Counted from the first letter of the stretch, positions 48,595 through 58,231 are shown. The stretch: 64,000 nt of DNA from Bacteroides coprosuis DSM 18011 (GCA_000212915.1 CM001167.1:235780-299779), one strand, 5' to 3'. The notes: generated from the sequence alone by a model not told the origin. Made by a program: numbers and translations.

Positions 48595-49905
48595 ATGGAC
48601 CTAATAAAAAAGATATTCAAAGGAGACAAAGTCATATGGGTTATATTCTTTATTCTTTGTGTTGTCTCTATCATTGAAGTGTTTAGTGCAGCAAGTACTC
48701 TTACCTATAAATCAGGTGATCATTGGAGTCCTATTATTCAGCACTCTATATTCCTTTTCATAGGATTTATGGTTATGCTAGTAATCATGAATATTGAATA
48801 TCAGTGGTTCAAACTCATAGGCATATTTCTGACTCCCTTAGCTATGCTTTTATTGGCATGGGTTACTATTCGAGGGTTTATATTTCCCGAACTTAGAACG
48901 AATGGTGCCGCTAGATGGACAGAGCTTTTTGGAATTCAATTCCAACCTTCAGAGTTAGCAAAGCTAGGATTAATCTGTTTTATCGCACTGATTCTTTCAA
49001 AATATCAAAAAGAGGAGAATACGGATAATAAAGCCTTCAAATATATCGGTATCGTAGCTGGAATTATATGCTTGCTCATTGCAATAGAGAACTTCTCTAC
49101 TGCCGCTATATTAGGACTTGTAACTTTCATCCTCCTTTTTATTGGACGTGTAAAGATTGTGACTCTTTTGAAAAGCATCGGTATAATACTACTCCTTGTC
49201 TTTTCACTTGTCGGTGCAGCTAAACTCATTCCACAAGTAAATTCAATATCAATCTTTCACAGAGCTGAAACCTGGGTTAATCGTGTTGTAGATTATATGG
49301 ATGAAACTAATGAAAAGCTACCTCCAGCCCAGTACATGAGAGATAATGCACAGAGAGGACATGCTAATATTGCAATTGCAACTAGTGGTCTAGTAGGATT
49401 AGGACCAGGAAACTCTGTGCAAAGAGACTTTTTAAGCCAAGCCTTCTCAGACTTTATATATGCAATTATTATTGAGGAATTAGGACTAATACCTGCTGCT
49501 ATAATTACCTTTTTTTATATTTGCATACTCGTCAGAATAGGGAAAATAGCTCGGACATGCAACAATAGATTTGGAACATTTTTAGTCCTCGGAATAGGAC
49601 TAATACTTGTTACACAAGCAATGGTCAATATGATGGTAGCTGTCGAATTACTACCAATAACAGGGCAACCTCTCCCACTAATTAGTAAAGGAGGATCGAG
49701 TATGGTCATTAATTGTGCAATGCTAGGAATGGTCTTGAGCGTTAGCTATTATTCACAAAAACAAGCAGAAAATAAAACAGAAGTACAACTTGCTTTAACA
49801 GCAAATGGTGCAGGAGAAATTCAACCCGAAGTATTAGCCCAAGGTCCACATTCCGAATTATTAAAAGAAGACGATGGATTCCCCGAAGAAAGGACAAACT
49901 TATGA
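48595..49905 (+). CDS. ftsW: Septal peptidoglycan polymerase FtsW
   Basis: 436 residues of the SEDS family with about ten membrane helices. Recognisable segments are GAARWTELFGIQFQPSELAK, the loop with QRGHANIAIATSGLVGLGPG, and LPLISKGGSSM. With FtsI it forms the septal glycan polymerase-transpeptidase pair. It starts 2 nt after murD, and its stop overlaps murG by 4 nt. Confidence 0.96.
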   Translation: MDLIKKIFKGDKVIWVIFFILCVVSIIEVFSAASTLTYKSGDHWSPIIQHSIFLFIGFMVMLVIMNIEYQWFKLIGIFLTPLAMLLLAWVTIRGFIFPELRTNGAARWTELFGIQFQPSELAKLGLICFIALILSKYQKEENTDNKAFKYIGIVAGIICLLIAIENFSTAAILGLVTFILLFIGRVKIVTLLKSIGIILLLVFSLVGAAKLIPQVNSISIFHRAETWVNRVVDYMDETNEKLPPAQYMRDNAQRGHANIAIATSGLVGLGPGNSVQRDFLSQAFSDFIYAIIIEELGLIPAAIITFFYICILVRIGKIARTCNNRFGTFLVLGIGLILVTQAMVNMMVAVELLPITGQPLPLISKGGSSMVINCAMLGMVLSVSYYSQKQAENKTEVQLALTANGAGEIQPEVLAQGPHSELLKEDDGFPEERTNL

Positions 49906-51014
49906 ATGAAGACAAACTCAAAATAATTATTAGTGGAGGTGGTACAGGTGGACATATCTTTCCAGCTGTAGCTATTGCCAATGCGATAAAAAAAATCAAA
50001 CCAGATAGTTCTATTTTATTCATTGGTGCTGAAGATAGAATGGAGATGCAAAGAGTTCCTCAAGCTGGATATGAAATTATTGGACTACCAATTAAAGGCT
50101 TTTACCGTAAGCAACTATGGAAAAACATAGAAGTTCTTTGGAAAATATTGAAAAGCCTTTCCAAAGCAAAAAAAGTAATTAAAAACTTCCAACCAGATGT
50201 AGTCATTGGAGTCGGAGGATTTGCGAGTGGTCCAACTCTTAAAATGGCAGAACGATTACATATTCCTACTCTTATTCAAGAACAAAACTCCTATGCTGGA
50301 GTCACAAATAAACTTCTAGCTAAGGGAGCAAGTAAGATATGTGTTGCTTATCAAGGTATGGACCGTTTTTTTCCTGCTGAAAAAATCATTCTTACTGGTA
50401 ATCCGGTACGGCAAGATTTACTACAAAGTACTTATTCTAAAGAGGATGCAAAGCGATCTTATAATTTAGACCCCAATAAACCTACTGTACTAATTGTAGG
50501 GGGTAGCTTAGGAGCACAATCTATTAATAAATGTCTGCTTAACGCTGTAGAAAAAATGGAGAATAGCAACATTCAGTACATATGGCAAACTGGGAAAATA
50601 TACATTGATAGAATACGCAAAGCAGTTGAAGGTAAAAGTCTAAAAAACATCATTATTACAGACTTTATATCAGATATGGCTCAAGCTTATGCAGCAGCTG
50701 ATATGATTGTATCAAGAGCAGGTGCAGGATCAATTTCTGAATTCTGCTTATTAGAAAAGCCTGTATTGTTAGTTCCATCACCTAACGTAGCAGAAGATCA
50801 TCAAACAAAAAACGCTCTAGCTTTAGTAAATCAAAAGGCTGCATTGTATGTTAAAGATACGGAGCTGAACGAAAAGCTAATGCCAACCATTCATTCAACT
50901 ATTACCGACAAACACCTGTTACAACAGTTGAGTAATAATATTAAAACATTAGCATTATCTGATTCTGCTAATATTATTGCACACGAAATACTGAAACTAG
51001 CAAATAAAGAGTAA
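49902..51014 (+). CDS. murG: UDP-GlcNAc:lipid I N-acetylglucosaminyltransferase
   Basis: 370 residues, GT-B fold. The N-terminal GGGTGGHIFPAVAIA loop and the C-terminal nucleotide-sugar region (SRAGAGSISEFCLLEKPVLL, then PSPNVAEDHQTKNA) are intact. It makes lipid II at the inner face of the membrane. ATGA overlap with ftsW. Confidence 0.97.
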   Translation: MNEDKLKIIISGGGTGGHIFPAVAIANAIKKIKPDSSILFIGAEDRMEMQRVPQAGYEIIGLPIKGFYRKQLWKNIEVLWKILKSLSKAKKVIKNFQPDVVIGVGGFASGPTLKMAERLHIPTLIQEQNSYAGVTNKLLAKGASKICVAYQGMDRFFPAEKIILTGNPVRQDLLQSTYSKEDAKRSYNLDPNKPTVLIVGGSLGAQSINKCLLNAVEKMENSNIQYIWQTGKIYIDRIRKAVEGKSLKNIIITDFISDMAQAYAAADMIVSRAGAGSISEFCLLEKPVLLVPSPNVAEDHQTKNALALVNQKAALYVKDTELNEKLMPTIHSTITDKHLLQQLSNNIKTLALSDSANIIAHEILKLANKE

Positions 51015-51019
51015 AAATT

Positions 51020-52393
51020 ATGAAGATCGAAAATATAAAATCCGTCTATTTTATTGGAGCAGGTGGCATTGGTATGAGTGCTCTTGTTCGATACTTCCTT
51101 TCCTTAGGAAAAGCTGTGGCAGGATATGACAGAACTCCGAGTGAACTGACCAAACAACTTATTCACGAAGGAGCAAATATTCATTATAGCGATGATTTGA
51201 CATTGATACCTGAGATTTTTAAGGTTAAAGAAAATACGCTTGTTGTTTATACACCCGCTGTACCACATACACATTCTGAGCTCACATTCTTCATTCAGCA
51301 GGATTATAGTGTTATGAAGAGATCGCAAGTACTAGGTTTAATAACCCGATCAAGTAGAGGACTTTGCGTTGCTGGCACACATGGTAAAACAACCACCTCT
51401 ACACTGATAGCTCACTTACTACATGAGTCTAGTATCGGATGCACAGCATTCCTTGGTGGAATTTCGGAGAATTATAATACAAACTTATTATTAAGTAAAA
51501 AAAGCCCATACACTGTTATTGAAGCAGATGAGTTTGACAGATCCTTCCATGCATTGCATCCCTTTATCTCCGTGATAACATCTACTGATCCAGATCATTT
51601 AGATATATACGGAACCCAAGAAGCCTATTTTGAGAGTTTTGAACATTATACATCTTTAATAGACTCAGATGGCATACTAGTGATCAGAAAAGGTCTTAAA
51701 ATACATCCTAGATTAAAAGAAGGAGTAAAAACTTACACTTATTCCGCTCATGAAGGAGATTTTCATGCTGAAAACATCATTATTGAAAATGGTGAAATAT
51801 TTATGGATTTTGTAGGTCCTAATGTTAGAATTAACAACATTCAACTAGGTGTTCCCATTAGTATAAATATAGAAAACAGTGTAGCTGCCCTTGCTGTAGC
51901 ACATTTATGCGCAGCAAAAGACCAAGAACTTAAAAAGGCTATGGGTACTTTCAAAGGAGTCGAAAGAAGATTTGACTTTGTCTTAAAGAATGATAAACAT
52001 GTACTTATTAATGACTATGCACACCACCCTGCTGAGATTAAACAAAGCATCATTTCTATCAAGGAGTTATATCCAAAAAGGAAACTAACAACTGTTTTTC
52101 AACCTCATCTCTACACAAGAACTAAGGACTTTTACAAAGATTTTGCAGAGAGCTTATCTTTATCAGATGAAGTAATTCTACTTGATATCTATCCAGCAAG
52201 AGAAGAACCTATTGAAGGAGTTACTAGTATGTTAATTTATAGCAACTTAAGAAACTCTGTAATAAAACATACAGCAACTAAAGAAAATATAGTAAATTTA
52301 TTATCGACCCTCTCAACTGATATTGTATTAACTCTTGGTGCAGGAGATATAAACCAACTATTACCACAAATAAAAGTAACCTTAGAGAGCTGA
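51020..52393 (+). CDS. murC: UDP-N-acetylmuramate:L-alanine ligase
   Basis: 457 residues with FIGAGGIGMSALVRYFLS at the N terminus, ATP loop VAGTHGKTTTSTL, STDPDHLDIYG in the centre and DYAHHPAEIK near the C-terminal domain. It adds the first amino acid to UDP-MurNAc. It follows murG by 5 nt. Confidence 0.97.
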   Translation: MKIENIKSVYFIGAGGIGMSALVRYFLSLGKAVAGYDRTPSELTKQLIHEGANIHYSDDLTLIPEIFKVKENTLVVYTPAVPHTHSELTFFIQQDYSVMKRSQVLGLITRSSRGLCVAGTHGKTTTSTLIAHLLHESSIGCTAFLGGISENYNTNLLLSKKSPYTVIEADEFDRSFHALHPFISVITSTDPDHLDIYGTQEAYFESFEHYTSLIDSDGILVIRKGLKIHPRLKEGVKTYTYSAHEGDFHAENIIIENGEIFMDFVGPNVRINNIQLGVPISINIENSVAALAVAHLCAAKDQELKKAMGTFKGVERRFDFVLKNDKHVLINDYAHHPAEIKQSIISIKELYPKRKLTTVFQPHLYTRTKDFYKDFAESLSLSDEVILLDIYPAREEPIEGVTSMLIYSNLRNSVIKHTATKENIVNLLSTLSTDIVLTLGAGDINQLLPQIKVTLES

Positions 52394-52403
52394 TTTTTAC
52401 GCT

Positions 52404-53144
52404 ATGATAAAAAGAATTCTTATATTAATCTTCATGCTAACAGTAGTAAGCTATCTTCTATTGGCAGTAACTGTACTCAATACTCCTAATGCAGAATTGA
52501 TTTGTACAGATATTGAGCTCTCCATAAAGAATTTGGAACATGGAGATTTTATAACAAAAAATGAAATCCATAGCATACTAAGAAACAAGAAAATCTATCC
52601 TGTTGATAAAAAGATAGATGAAATCTCAACAAATGACATAGAAAATGAGTTACAAAAGCATCCTCTTATAGATGAAGTAGAATGTTATAAGACTCCAAGT
52701 GGTAAAATAGGGATAGAAATACATCAGAGAATCCCCGTATTAAGGGTGTTTTCTACAAAAGGAGATTTCTTTGTTGATAACAAACGAGAAATTATGCCAG
52801 CTAAAACAAAATGTAATGCATACATCGCTGTAGCAACTGGCAATATAACAAAAGAGTTCGCCTCTGGTCCTCTTTATGATTTTGTTATGTATCTTAGCAA
52901 TAATGAGTTTTGGAACAATCAAATAGAACAAATTCATATTGTTAAGGAGAATGAAGTGGAGCTTATTCCACGCGTAGGTGATCATATTATAGTCATAGGA
53001 ACATTAACGGACTATAGTGATAAACTAGCCCGACTAAAACTCTTTTACGAGAAAGTACTTAACCAAGTTGGCTGGAATAAGTATCGAAAAATTAATATAG
53101 AATTTAGTAACCAGATTATCTGTACTAAAGCAAATTTAAAATAG
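52404..53144 (+). CDS. ftsQ: FtsQ/DivIB-like division protein
   Basis: 246 residues with a short cytoplasmic start, one membrane helix (about 5-25), a POTRA-like domain (LEHGDFITKNEIHSILRNKK, about 45-110) and a beta domain. Position between murC and ftsA fits FtsQ, which links early and late divisome parts. Sequence is divergent, as is usual in the phylum. Confidence 0.88.
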   Translation: MIKRILILIFMLTVVSYLLLAVTVLNTPNAELICTDIELSIKNLEHGDFITKNEIHSILRNKKIYPVDKKIDEISTNDIENELQKHPLIDEVECYKTPSGKIGIEIHQRIPVLRVFSTKGDFFVDNKREIMPAKTKCNAYIAVATGNITKEFASGPLYDFVMYLSNNEFWNNQIEQIHIVKENEVELIPRVGDHIIVIGTLTDYSDKLARLKLFYEKVLNQVGWNKYRKINIEFSNQIICTKANLK

Positions 53145-53150
53145 CAATAT

Positions 53151-54602
53151 ATGGCAATGACAGAATTTATAGCAGCAATAGAACTTAGTTCGACAAAAAT
53201 TTCTGGAATAGCAGGCAAAAAGAATGAAGATGGGACTATGCAAGTCCTTGCCTTTTCTAAGGCAGATGCTACATCGTACATGAAAAAAGGAGTAGTATAT
53301 AATTTGGATAAAACAGCTCAAGCAATAACAGCTATAGTCAAAGATCTAGAGCAAATGCTAAATAGCAAAATTGCTAAAGTCTATGTAGGTATTGCTGGGC
53401 AGTCTATACATACCATTAAGAATGTCATTAATCGCACACTAAAGGAAAGACAACTGATAACTCAGGAGCTTGTAGATTCAGTTTGTGATGAGAATATTGA
53501 TATTCCCAATAATGATATGACCATTTTAGAAGTCGCTCCTCAAGAGTTTAGAATTGGTAACGACTACCAATTAGATCCTGTAGGCGTTGCAAGCGATCAC
53601 CTAGAAGGTCAGTTTATGAATGTAGTGTGTCGAGATACAGTAAAAAGGAGTCTGGTACATAGTTTTGAAAAAGCGGATATAGAAATAGCAGACTTACTTG
53701 TGGCTCCTCTAGCAGCTGCTAGGCTATTGGTGCCCGAATCTGACCGAAGATCAGGATGTATTTTTGTTGACTTTGGAGCAGAAACAACTACGATTGCTAT
53801 TTTTAAAAATGACTTATTACGTTTTCTTACAGTAATCCCTTTAGGTAGTCATAATATAACCAAAGATTTGACTTCTTTGAAAATAGAAGAATCAAGGGCT
53901 GAATACCTCAAGCTAAGAGTTGGAGACCTGAATTACAAAGAATCAGATGATGATGTTGTTGAAACGTTCTTCCTAGATGAAGAAAAGACAAGAGAAGTTC
54001 CTTTAATCAAAATTAATGATATCATTAAAGCTAGAGCAGAAGAAATCATTGCGAATGTTTGGAACCAAATTCAAGTATCAGGTTATCATGACAAACTGTT
54101 GGCAGGTATGATTATCACTGGAGGAGGCTCAAATCTAAATGGTCTTATCGACTTGATTAAACATATTACGCATATTGAAAGAGTAAAGATTGGCAATCCT
54201 ACCATTGAAATTGCTCATTCTAAATTAATCAAAGAGTTAAAAGAAAAAGAAGCAAACAATAGTCTTAACACCATATTGGGGCTATTAGCTGCTGGAGATA
54301 TGAACTGTGCTAAAATAGACAAAGTTGTGGAAGGCACACTTTTCGAAGGTGAAGAAATGATAAAAAAGCAAGAAAAGACTCCTGAAGAAATTAAAGAAGA
54401 ACTTAGATTGCAACAACAAAAAAAAGAGGAAGAAGAAAAAATTCGCCAAGAAAAGCTGAAAGAACAAAAACTTAGAGAAGAGGAGGAAGAAAAGAAAAGG
54501 AAAAAGAAAAATAAAAAATCTTGGACATCTTCGCTCATCAAAAAATTTGAAGAAGTTCAGAAGAATATCTTTAACGAAAACGACGAGATTAAAAACGACT
54601 AA
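53151..54602 (+). CDS. ftsA: Cell division protein FtsA
   Basis: 483 residues of the actin-like family: AIELSSTKISGIAGKK at the start, FVDFGAETTTIAIFKND as the second phosphate loop and ITGGGSNLNGLIDL as the adenosine motif. The C terminus is unusual: a Lys/Glu/Gln-rich, probably helical linker (about 403-455) precedes an amphipathic end, SWTSSLIKKFEEVQKNIF, that would insert in the membrane. FtsA tethers FtsZ filaments. It starts 6 nt after ftsQ. Confidence 0.96.
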   Translation: MAMTEFIAAIELSSTKISGIAGKKNEDGTMQVLAFSKADATSYMKKGVVYNLDKTAQAITAIVKDLEQMLNSKIAKVYVGIAGQSIHTIKNVINRTLKERQLITQELVDSVCDENIDIPNNDMTILEVAPQEFRIGNDYQLDPVGVASDHLEGQFMNVVCRDTVKRSLVHSFEKADIEIADLLVAPLAAARLLVPESDRRSGCIFVDFGAETTTIAIFKNDLLRFLTVIPLGSHNITKDLTSLKIEESRAEYLKLRVGDLNYKESDDDVVETFFLDEEKTREVPLIKINDIIKARAEEIIANVWNQIQVSGYHDKLLAGMIITGGGSNLNGLIDLIKHITHIERVKIGNPTIEIAHSKLIKELKEKEANNSLNTILGLLAAGDMNCAKIDKVVEGTLFEGEEMIKKQEKTPEEIKEELRLQQQKKEEEEKIRQEKLKEQKLREEEEEKKRKKKNKKSWTSSLIKKFEEVQKNIFNENDEIKND

Positions 54603-54608
54603 TGTACT

Positions 54609-55943
54609 ATGGATACAACATACACTGACATAATGGATTTAAAGAATTTTGATATCCCAACCAATTCACCAAAAATTATAAAGGTGATAGGTGTTGGTGG
54701 TGGTGGCGGTAATGCCGTTAGCCACATGTTTACAGAAGGTATTCACGATGTATCCTTTGTATTATGCAATACTGATAATCAAGCCCTACTTGAATCACCA
54801 GTACCTGTCAAAATACAATTGGGTAAGGAAACAACTTATGGACTTGGTGCTGGTAATAAACCAGACAGAGCCAAAGAAGCTGCCGAGGAAAGCCTAGATG
54901 AAATAGAGAAAATACTCAATGATGGTACGAAAATGGTGTTTATCACTGCTGGTATGGGAGGTGGTACAGGAACAGGTGCAGCTCCTATAATAGCAAGAAC
55001 TGCCAAAGATATGGGCATCCTTACTGTTGGTATTGTCACAATTCCTTTCTTATTTGAAGGTGAAAAGAAAATTATTCAAGCACTAGACGGCGTTGAAAAG
55101 TTAGCTCAAAGCGTTGATGCATTACTGGTTATCAACAACGAACGTTTAAGAGAAATACACTCCGACCTAACGTTAATGAATGCCTTTGCAAAAGCAGACG
55201 ATACTCTTTCCATTGCTGCTAAAAGTATTGCAGAGTTAATTACTAAGAAAGGTAAAATTAACCTAGACTTTGCTGATGTTAACACAATCTTAAAAGATGG
55301 AGGTGTTGCTATCATGAGCACAGGGATTGGTAAAGAAGAGAATAGACTTTCAAAAGCTATTAAGAATGCACTAAACTCCCCTCTACTTAACAATAATGAT
55401 ATCTTCAACGCGAAGAAAGTCATGCTTAATATTTATTGCTCAGAGGATGTTATGATGGATGAAATTAATGAAGTTCATGACTTTATGAGCAAATTTAGAG
55501 ATGAAGTAGAGGTTATCTGGGGTATGACAATAGAAAAAGAGCTTGGAAAGGATGTAAAAGTAACTATCCTCGCTACAGGATTTGGTGTTGAAGATGTCCC
55601 AGGAATGAGTGAACGTCGTGAGCAGCGCACCAAAGAAGAGGAAGATACTATAATGATAGAAGAAGAAAAGAAAAGAGAAATCATTATACACAGAATAAAA
55701 GCTGCTTACGGAGAAAATGCTATAAACCTAAGAAATCGTTCCTCTAAAAGACAAAATCACATCTACCTTTTCACTTCAGAAGATTTAGATAATGATAATG
55801 TGATTGCCGAAGTAGAAGAAACTCCGACATACGAAAGGACAAAAAGTAAATTGAACATTATTTCGAACATTACATCTCAGGGAGGACCTAGATTAACCAA
55901 ATCAGAAGATAATAATCCTGAGGATAAAGTAATTAAATTTTAA
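54609..55943 (+). CDS. ftsZ: Cell division GTPase FtsZ
   Basis: 444 residues. The tubulin signature GMGGGTGTGAAPII and the N-terminal GVGGGGGNAVSHM loop are intact, and the catalytic T7-loop region follows. A linker from about 320 leads to the end EDKVIKF, without an obvious E. coli-like terminal peptide. FtsZ forms the division ring. Last classical dcw gene, 6 nt after ftsA. Confidence 0.97.
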   Translation: MDTTYTDIMDLKNFDIPTNSPKIIKVIGVGGGGGNAVSHMFTEGIHDVSFVLCNTDNQALLESPVPVKIQLGKETTYGLGAGNKPDRAKEAAEESLDEIEKILNDGTKMVFITAGMGGGTGTGAAPIIARTAKDMGILTVGIVTIPFLFEGEKKIIQALDGVEKLAQSVDALLVINNERLREIHSDLTLMNAFAKADDTLSIAAKSIAELITKKGKINLDFADVNTILKDGGVAIMSTGIGKEENRLSKAIKNALNSPLLNNNDIFNAKKVMLNIYCSEDVMMDEINEVHDFMSKFRDEVEVIWGMTIEKELGKDVKVTILATGFGVEDVPGMSERREQRTKEEEDTIMIEEEKKREIIIHRIKAAYGENAINLRNRSSKRQNHIYLFTSEDLDNDNVIAEVEETPTYERTKSKLNIISNITSQGGPRLTKSEDNNPEDKVIKF

Positions 55944-55953
55944 ATAAACAGTT

Positions 55954-56406
55954 ATGAGTTTTTTTGAACAGATCAATGAAGATCTAAAACAGGCTATGAA
56001 AGCCAAAGATAAAGTTACACTTCAAGTACTCCGTACTATTAAAAAATACTTCTTAGAAGCAAAAACTGCACCAGGAGCACATAATGAGTTATCAGACACT
56101 GATGCAATAAAAATCATTCAGAAACTTGTAAAACAAGGTAAAGACTCTGCAACTATCTACGCAGAACAAAAGAGACAAGACTTGGCTGATGAAGAATTAG
56201 CTCAAGTAGAAGTGCTTGAGAAATACTTACCTAAACAATTATCTGATGAAGAACTTTCTGCTAGAATAAAAGCTATTGTAGAAAAAGTGGGTGCTTCTTC
56301 AATGAAAGATATGGGTAAAGTAATGGGGCTAGCCACTCAAGAGTTAGCAGGAAAAGCTGATGGCAAAGCAATTTCAACAAAAGTAAGAGAATTACTAGCT
56401 GAATAG
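55954..56406 (+). CDS. GatB/YqeY domain-containing protein
   Basis: 150 residues, nearly all helical, with the YqeY pattern MKAKDKVTLQVLRTIKKYFL, LVKQGKDSATIYAEQKRQDL and VEVLEKYLPKQLSDEEL. The domain is also the C-terminal tRNA-interacting module of GatB, but the role of the stand-alone form is not settled. It follows ftsZ by 10 nt and precedes a terminator, so it is the last gene of the dcw transcript. Confidence 0.9.
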   Translation: MSFFEQINEDLKQAMKAKDKVTLQVLRTIKKYFLEAKTAPGAHNELSDTDAIKIIQKLVKQGKDSATIYAEQKRQDLADEELAQVEVLEKYLPKQLSDEELSARIKAIVEKVGASSMKDMGKVMGLATQELAGKADGKAISTKVRELLAE

Positions 56407-56426
56407 TTATTTCCGATATTTTAAAG

Positions 56427-56466
56427 AAGGAGGTTATCTAATATACTTAGGTAACCTCCTTTTTTA
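56427..56466 (+). terminator. Terminator of the dcw cluster
   Basis: AAGGAGGTTATCT and AGGTAACCTCCTT form a 13-bp stem with one G-U pair and a 9-nt loop, followed by a run of T. It lies 20 nt after the YqeY-like stop codon. Confidence 0.9.
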
Positions 56467-56602
56467 TTTTACTGGTAATACTCAATAACGAAAAAGCTTT
56501 CTGCCCTACAATATTGAAAGAATTTTATTGTTGAAGATTATAGAACCAACTTAAATTAAGAACGAAGCCTTAAAAAATATGATTTTAAAAATCACTCTAT
56601 TA

Positions 56603-56660
56603 TAACACCGACATAACGATTACATATCGGTGTCAAAGTAACATCATGTCGGTGTCATGA
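56603..56660. repeat. Third locus of the ACACCGACAT repeat (three half-sites)
   Basis: ACACCGACAT, then ATATCGGTGT in inverted orientation, then ATGTCGGTGTCATG as a third half-site. Compare 720-790 and 33973-34009. It lies in the gap between the convergent YqeY-like and recO genes; the rest of the gap to 56817 shows nothing else. Confidence 0.72.
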
Positions 56661-56817
56661 CAAAAACATGACTTAGTCATACCATTCTATTACTCCATAT
56701 TAAACAGCACTTTACACCAAAAAATAGGGTATTGAAAGAAATACTTAAATTCCATCCAGTTTCTATATAATTATACACCTATAAAGAACAAGTATAGTAA
56801 TAGGAGCAAACTCCTAG

Positions 56818-57546
56818 TTAATCAAACAATTCTTTTAATACATCCAGCGATTTTAGCTCAGGAAAATTAGGGATGTGAATCTTATAAAAGTCACTTAAAA
56901 CATCTAAGATTTCATTTCTATCATGCCTATTTAACTTAAAAAGATACATTGTTTCATAGTTCATACGCATCAACTGAACGATATGGGATGCCCCTAATGG
57001 CTCAAGGTAATTATTGTGAAGAGTAGGCTTGTATGAAATAAAACTCGCATTTAGAAGATCAAAATAATCACCCTCTGTATAATTATCAATATTGGGGTAT
57101 AAGCCTAAAAAGAGAGAAAGACGCATCATAAAGACTAAATGGAAATTAGCATATGAATTTTGAGATTCATCTAGCCACTGTATAGAATTCATCAAATAAG
57201 AAAATAGGGATCCACTCTCCCCTTCTTCTTTAACTGCATAATAGATGAACTCAGCTATAAAAAAGGCAATAGCAGATTTATAAGGATTATAAGGAATTGA
57301 TTGAAAAGCCAAATGAGGTTTGGCATCTTTAACTCTATAAAGACCACCTTTCTTACTTCTACTAAGATTTAAATCAAGAATAGCTAAAGGCTGAAACAAG
57401 TTACTTTTTACCCTGGCCTTAGAAGATTTTGGTATATTCACAGCTACAGAACACCTACCTAGGCACTCTGTATATAAATCTACAATATTTGTCGTATCAT
57501 TATATTTAATGACTTTCAAAACAACTCCCAATGTCTTTTCTTCCAT
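56818..57546 (-). CDS. recO: DNA repair protein RecO
   Basis: 242 residues from the ATG at 57546 (MEEKTLGVVLKVIKYND); a longer start adds three residues. An OB fold at the N terminus (to about 80) is followed by the helical domain (YKSAIAFFIAEFIYYAVKEE) typical of RecO. It loads RecA on SSB-coated DNA with RecR. Single gene convergent with the dcw cluster. The zinc cysteines found in some RecO proteins are not evident. Confidence 0.9.
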   Translation of the reverse strand: MEEKTLGVVLKVIKYNDTTNIVDLYTECLGRCSVAVNIPKSSKARVKSNLFQPLAILDLNLSRSKKGGLYRVKDAKPHLAFQSIPYNPYKSAIAFFIAEFIYYAVKEEGESGSLFSYLMNSIQWLDESQNSYANFHLVFMMRLSLFLGLYPNIDNYTEGDYFDLLNASFISYKPTLHNNYLEPLGASHIVQLMRMNYETMYLFKLNRHDRNEILDVLSDFYKIHIPNFPELKSLDVLKELFD

Positions 57547-57761
57547 CACTACCAATCATTATATTACACCAATACGAATGTATAGCATTTATACTGAAAC
57601 AGCAGCATACCTTTCTTTTAAAATAATATTCTGAACACATCATACTTAGCATCTCACAAATTTAACATTTAAACACACTCTTGTAAGTATCTAATAATAA
57701 TATATTTACAGAAATATAAATTTAAAAGTCAAGAAAACAACCAACTTTTTAAGAATAAAAT

Positions 57762-57792
57762 TTTGTGATTTAAAAAATATACCATACATTTG
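57762..57792 (+). promoter_or_regulatory. Promoter of the first tRNA-Glu-rpsT unit
   Basis: TTTG (57762-57765), exactly 19 nt, then TACATTTG (57785-57792): a full match to the Bacteroidota consensus. It is about 53 nt upstream of the tRNA. The second unit has the same arrangement. Confidence 0.85.
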
Positions 57793-57840
57793 CAACGCAA
57801 TCGAGAAAAAACGATGCATTCTAGCGAAAGCTGAAAAATA

Positions 57841-58078
57841 AAAATGGCCCGTTCGTCTATCGGTTAGGACGCCAGGTTTTCATCCTGGAAAGAGGAGTTC
57901 GACTCTCCTACGGGCTACAATTAATATAAGAACTAAATTATAAAGGTTAGTCAAAAATGGCAAATCACAAATCATCTCTAAAGAGAATCAGACAAGATCA
58001 GACAAGAAGACTACGTAACAGATATTATGGTAGAACCATGAGAAATGCTGTTAGAAATCTTCGTAATGCTACTGATAA
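57841..58078 (+). repeat. Copy 1 of a 238-bp identical direct repeat
   Basis: Identical base for base to 58439-58676 (offset 598). It covers the whole tRNA-Glu, the spacer and the first about 40 codons of rpsT. Beyond its right end the two rpsT copies differ at about a quarter of positions. Confidence 0.93.
57846..57917 (+). tRNA. tRNA-Glu (anticodon TTC), copy 1
   Basis: 72 nt folding as a full cloverleaf: acceptor GGCCCGT/ACGGGCT with discriminator A, D arm with GGTTAGGA, anticodon stem CCAGG/CCTGG with loop TTTTCAT (anticodon TTC), and T arm with GTTCGAC. The 3' CCA is not encoded. It is transcribed ahead of rpsT from the same promoter. Confidence 0.97.
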
Positions 58079-58208
58079 GCAAGAAGCAGAAAAAGCACTT
58101 CCTTCAGTATCTAAGATGATTGATAAGCTTGCTAAAAAGAACTTCATACACTGGAAAAAAGCAGGAAACTTGAAGTCTAAGTTAGCGAAACACGTTAATA
58201 GCTTATAA
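57957..58208 (+). CDS. rpsT: 30S ribosomal protein S20, copy 1
   Basis: 83 residues, starting [20 protein letters not shown], the typical S20 N terminus, and ending in [10 protein letters not shown]20 binds the 16S 5' domain. It lies 39 nt after tRNA-Glu with no terminator between, so both are probably cut from one transcript. A second, slightly different copy follows 598 bp downstream; differences begin at residue 41 ([14 protein letters not shown] here). Confidence 0.97.
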   Translation: MANHKSSLKRIRQDQTRRLRNRYYGRTMRNAVRNLRNATDKQEAEKALPSVSKMIDKLAKKNFIHWKKAGNLKSKLAKHVNSL

Positions 58209-58231
58209 AAGATTTAATCTTCAAAATATAG

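Noticed and set aside
54215-54541. Minus-strand frame rich in Ser and Phe opposite ftsA
   Set aside because: It is the complement of the Lys/Glu-rich FtsA tail; the composition is an artefact of that repeat-like stretch.
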